From: Metridium senile
Taxonomy: Eukaryota; Cnidaria; Anthozoa; Actiniaria; Metridiidae
Assembly (NCBI GenBank): GCA_949775045.1
Contig: OX459100.1
Span: 14,316,447 to 14,380,446, forward strand
Direction of reading: 5' to 3'
Length of the DNA stretch: 64,000 nucleotides
Shown: positions 61,501 to 64,000 of the stretch, piece after piece
How the letters are laid out: each line of letters begins with the position of its first letter
Position numbering within the stretch: position 1 is the stretch's first letter
The notes under the pieces: model-generated
Seen by the model: the letters and a program-made list of their open reading frames with translations, nothing else
What the model was told of the DNA's origin: nothing
Database searches by the model: none
Position numbers and translations under genes: made by a program

Positions 61501-62459
61501 AAATAAAATCTTGCAGATTTATCAGAATGCTCTAATATTCTCAGACATTACTAACAGGGTCTAGGCGATCATTTTTTTGTCGAAAACCCCGATCTTTTTG
61601 AAACATTTTTAGATCACCCTATAGGCCATATTGCACTCTGGTTAGGATTTTGTAGTTTTTTCTAAATAAAATCTTGCGGATTTATCAGAATGCACTAATA
61701 TTCTCAGACATTACTAACAGGCGATCATTTTTTGTCGAAAACCCCGATCTTTTTGAAACATTTTAAGATCACCCTATAGGCCATATTGCATTCTGGGTAG
61801 GATTTTGTAGTTTTTTCTAAATAAAATCTTTCAGATTTATCAGAATGCTCTAATATTCTCAGACATTACTAACAGGGTCTAGGCGATCATTTTTTGTCGA
61901 AAACCCCGATCTTTTTGAAACATTTTTAGATCACCCTATAGGCCATATTGCACTCTGGGTAGGATTTTGTAGTTTTTTCTAAATAAAATCTTGCGGATTT
62001 ATGAGAATGCACTAATATTCTCAGACATTACTAACAGGGTCTAGGCGATCATTTTTTGTCGAAAACCCCGATCTTTTTGAAACATTTTAAGATCACCCTA
62101 TAGGCCATATTGCATTCTGGGTAGGATTTTGTAGTTTTTTCTAAATAAAATCTTGCAGATTTATCAGAATGCTCTAATATTCTCAGACATTACTAACAGG
62201 GTCTAGGCGATCATTTTTTGTCGAAAACCCCGATCTTTTTGAAACATTTTTAGATCACCCTATAGGCCATATTGCACTCTGGTTAGGATTTTGTAGTTTT
62301 TTCTAAATAAAATCTTGCGGATTTATCAGAATGCACTAATATTCTCAGACATTACTAACAGGCGATCATTTTTTGTCGAAAACCCCGATCTTTTTGAAAC
62401 ATTTTAAGATCACCCTATAGGCCATATTGCATTCTGGGTAGGATTTTGTACTTTTTTCT
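61501..62459 (+). repeat. 641-bp tetramer carrying the 155-bp monomer
   Basis: A ending CTGGTTAGG (61501), 155-bp monomer (61664), A with CTTTCAG instead of CTTGCAG (61819), C (61981), A ending CTGGTTAGG (62143), 155-bp monomer (62305). The two 155-bp monomers are 641 bp apart (3 x 162 + 155). The next monomer at 62460 again begins with the CTTTCAG head, so the tetramer continues into the junction before being replaced by the divergent family. One extra T in the T6 run occurs near 61571. Confidence 0.85.
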
Positions 62460-62622
62460 AAAAAAAATCTTTCAGATTTATCAGAATGCTCTAATATTCT
62501 CAGACATTACCAACAGGATCTAGGCGATCATTTATTGCCGAAAACCCCGATCGTTTTGACACATTTTAAGATCACCCTATAGGCCAAGTTGCATTCTGGG
62601 TAGGATTTTGTAGGTTTTTTCT
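62460..62622 (+). repeat. Junction monomer between the main and divergent subfamilies
   Basis: The head carries CTTTCAG, matching the second monomer of the upstream 641-bp tetramer, and an A8 run (CTAAAAAAAATC). From the middle it changes: ATTACCAACAGGATCTAGG, TTTATTGCCG, GATCGTTTTGACAC, GGCCAAGTTGC and GTAGGTTTTTTCT. GATCGTTTTG is typical of the divergent family, whereas GACACATTTTAAG and GGGTAGG are still of the main type. It is therefore a mosaic 163-bp monomer at the subfamily boundary. Confidence 0.85.
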
Positions 62623-64000
62623 AAATAAAATCTTGCAGATTTATCAGAATGCTCTAGTATTCTCAGACATTACTAACAGGGTCTAGGCGATCATTTTGTG
62701 CCGAAAACTTCGATCGTTTTGACAAATTTTGAGATCACCCTATAGGCCATATTGCATTCTGGGTCGGATTTTGTAGTTTTTTCTAAATAAAATCTTGCAG
62801 ATTTATCAGAATGCTCTAGTATTCTCAGACATTACTAACAGGGTCTAGGCGATCATTTTGTGCCGAAAACCCCGATCGTTCTGACAAATTTTGAGATCAC
62901 CCTATAGGCCATATTGCATTCTTGGTCGGATTTTGTAGTTTTTTCTAAATAAAATCTTGCGGATTTATCAGAATGCTCTAATATTCTCAGACATTACTAA
63001 CAGGGTCTAGTCGATCATTTTGTGCCGAAAACCCCGATCGTTTTGACAAATTTTGAGATCACCCTATAGGCCATATTGCATTCTGGGTCGGATTTTGTAG
63101 TTTTTTCTAAATAAAATCTTGCAGATTTATCAGAATGCTCTAGTATTCTCAGACATTACTAACAGGGTCTAGGCGATCATTTTGTGCCGAAAACCCCGAT
63201 CGTTCTGACAAATTTTGAGATCACCCTATAGGCCATATTGCATTCTGGGTCGGATTTTGTAGTTTTTTCTAAATAAAATCTTGCGGATTTATCAGAATGC
63301 TCTAATATTCTCAGACATTACTAACAGGGTCTAGTCGATCATTTTGTGCCGAAAACCCCGATCGTTTTGACAAATTTTGAGATCACCCTATAGGCCATAT
63401 TGCATTCTGGGTCGGATTTTGTAGTTTTTTCTAAATAAAATCTTGCAGATTTATCAGAATGCTCTAGTATTCTCAGACATTACTAACAGGGTCTAGGCGA
63501 TCATTTTGTGCCGAAAACCCCGATCGTTCTGACAAATTTTGAGATCACCCTATAGGCCATATTGCATTCTGGGTCGGATTTTGTAGTTTTTTCTAAATAA
63601 AATCTTGCGGATTTATCAGAATGCTCTAATATTCTCAGACATTACTAACAGGGTCTAGTCGATCATTTTGTGCCGAAAACCCCGATCGTTTTGACAAATT
63701 TTGAGATCACCCTATAGGCCATATTGCATTCTGGGTCGGATTTTGTAGTTTTTTCTAAATAAAATCTTGCTGATTTATCAGAATGCTCTAATATTCTCAG
63801 ACATTACTAACAGGGTCTAGGCGATCATTTTGTGCCGAAAACCCCGATCGTTCTGACAAATTTTGAGATCACTCTATAGGCCATATTGCATTCTGGGTCG
63901 GATTTTGTAGTTTTTTCTAAATAAAATCTTGCGGATTTATCAGAATGCTCTAATATTCTCAGACATTACTAACAGGGTCTAGTCGATCATTTTGTGCCGA
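62623..64000 (+). repeat. Divergent satellite subfamily, 324-bp dimer HOR
   Basis: Monomers start at 62623, 62785, 62947, 63109, 63271, 63433, 63595, 63757 and 63919 (the last cut by the window). All share ATTTTGTGCCG, GATCGTT, GACAAATTTTGAGATCAC and GGGTCGG. They alternate as dimers: one with GCAG, CTCTAGTATT, AGGCGATC and GTTCTGAC; the other with GCGG, CTCTAATATT, AGTCGATC and GTTTTGAC. The first two monomers are both of the first kind. The 63757 copy has GCTGATTT and ACTCTATAGG. The T6 run after CGATCA is broken (TTTTGTG) in all copies, which changes the phased T-tract pattern of the main family. Confidence 0.92.

Larger units (their letters stand above)
1..64000 (+). repeat. 162-bp satellite DNA array, whole window
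   Basis: The whole window is a head-to-tail tandem array of one monomer family. Successive AAATAAAATC boxes start at 1, 163, 325, 487, 649 and so on; nearly every spacing is 162 bp, with 161, 163, 155 and 168 bp exceptions. That gives about 395 copies, all in one orientation, with no inversion, mobile element or unique spacer. The consensus is about 34% GC (55 of 162 bases in the first copy). Stop codons fall in all six frames of each monomer, so the DNA is non-coding. Known biology: satellites of about 150-180 bp commonly form centromeric or pericentromeric heterochromatin in plants and animals. That this array is centromeric is inference; nothing here proves it. Confidence 0.98.

Noticed and set aside
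1..64000. Short open reading frames in repeated frames
   Set aside because: The monomer length is divisible by three, so ORFs could run through if a frame were open. Each of the six frames of the consensus contains at least one stop; the longest open stretch I traced on the minus strand is about 46 codons, with only 19 codons from its ATG. No gene is supported.
1..64000. CRISPR array
   Set aside because: Repeats of this length with no unique spacers, contiguous head to tail, are satellite DNA and not repeat-spacer units.
1..64000. TACTAAC followed by AG in every monomer, like an intron branch point and 3' splice site
   Set aside because: The motif lies in the conserved ATTACTAACAGGG block, but there is no coding sequence to splice and only 1-2 bases separate branch point and AG. 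Taken as coincidence.
1..64000. AATAAA polyadenylation-like hexamer at positions 2-7 of most monomers
   Set aside because: An AT-rich satellite will contain this by chance in every copy once it is in the consensus. It has no associated gene. The E and TATATAAAA variants lose it.
1..64000. Transposon or retroelement insertions
   Set aside because: The spacing of monomer boxes is continuous throughout. No insertion, target-site duplication or long foreign stretch interrupts the array.
1..64000. Telomeric repeat
   Set aside because: No TTAGGG, TTTAGGG or TTAGG tandem runs are present. GGTTAGG in six monomers is a single point variant of GGGTAGG, not a telomeric array.
1..64000. tRNA or rRNA genes
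   Set aside because: No A/B-box pair, cloverleaf or rRNA core sequence was recognised, and the repeat structure leaves no unique sequence to hold one.

Overview
The window is one uninterrupted block of satellite DNA. From base 1 to base 64000 it consists of about 395 head-to-tail copies of a 162-bp, roughly 34% GC monomer, all in the same orientation. I see no protein-coding gene, RNA gene, transposon insertion, CRISPR array or unique-sequence gap. All six reading frames of the consensus monomer carry stop codons, so no long ORF can run through the array. A long, pure satellite array of near-nucleosomal unit length points to eukaryotic heterochromatin (centromeric, pericentromeric or subtelomeric). 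The species cannot be fixed from the sequence alone. A short stretch of the divergent 3' monomers (TTTGACAAATTTTGAGATCA) reminds me of insect, especially Drosophila, satellites, but this is only a weak impression from memory.

Monomer position 1 is set here, arbitrarily, at the AAATAAAATC box. Monomers fall into recurring types defined by linked variants. Type A has GCAG at 13-16 and GCTCT at 29-33. B1 has GAGG/GCGCT with TTTTAGAAAC. B2 has GAGG/GCGCT with GCCG, GACAC and CCCCCTATATGCC. C has GCGG/ATGAG/GCACT. D is 161 bp, with GAACATT and CCATGTT. E has AAATGAAATC and GCAGACTT. F has an A head and a B2 tail. G is A with ATGAG and usually a D tail (an A-like tail in a few copies). H is A with ATGAG, ATTTTT and GCACTCTGGG. 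J is GCGG/ATCAG/GCACT with an A tail, and K is the same head with a D tail.

These types form a mosaic of higher-order repeats (HORs), each local in extent. At 0-11 kb there are A/B1/B2 pentamers and a 7-mer duplicated 3239 bp apart. At 8-18 kb, C/F/D/E units are nested in 485-, 647-, 1132- and 1779-bp periods. At 18-23 kb there is a 2267-bp tandem duplication. At 26-36 kb E/H/K/J units dominate, with a 19-monomer block duplicated at 4206 bp. At 38-41 kb a 648-bp tetramer grows into a 1458-bp 9-mer. At 43.1-45.6 kb there is a very regular 648-bp tetramer. At 47.8-54.2 kb there are 486-, 972- and 970-bp units. At 54.2-59.7 kb a 2.9-kb duplication carries two distinctive rearranged monomers. At 59.8-61.6 kb there is a cluster of single-base indels. 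From 62.46 kb to the end the array switches to a clearly diverged subfamily arranged as 324-bp dimers.

Together the layout shows successive local amplifications (unequal exchange or conversion) overlaid on one another, with the window's 3' end reaching an older or separate subfamily. The most interesting points are the layered HOR mosaic, variants that make or break small dyads, a TATATAAAA variant confined to 37-61 kb, CpG-site changes that look like methylcytosine deamination, a degenerate CENP-B-box-like match, and the junction near 62.5 kb. I compared monomers by eye through diagnostic sites, not by a full base-by-base alignment.
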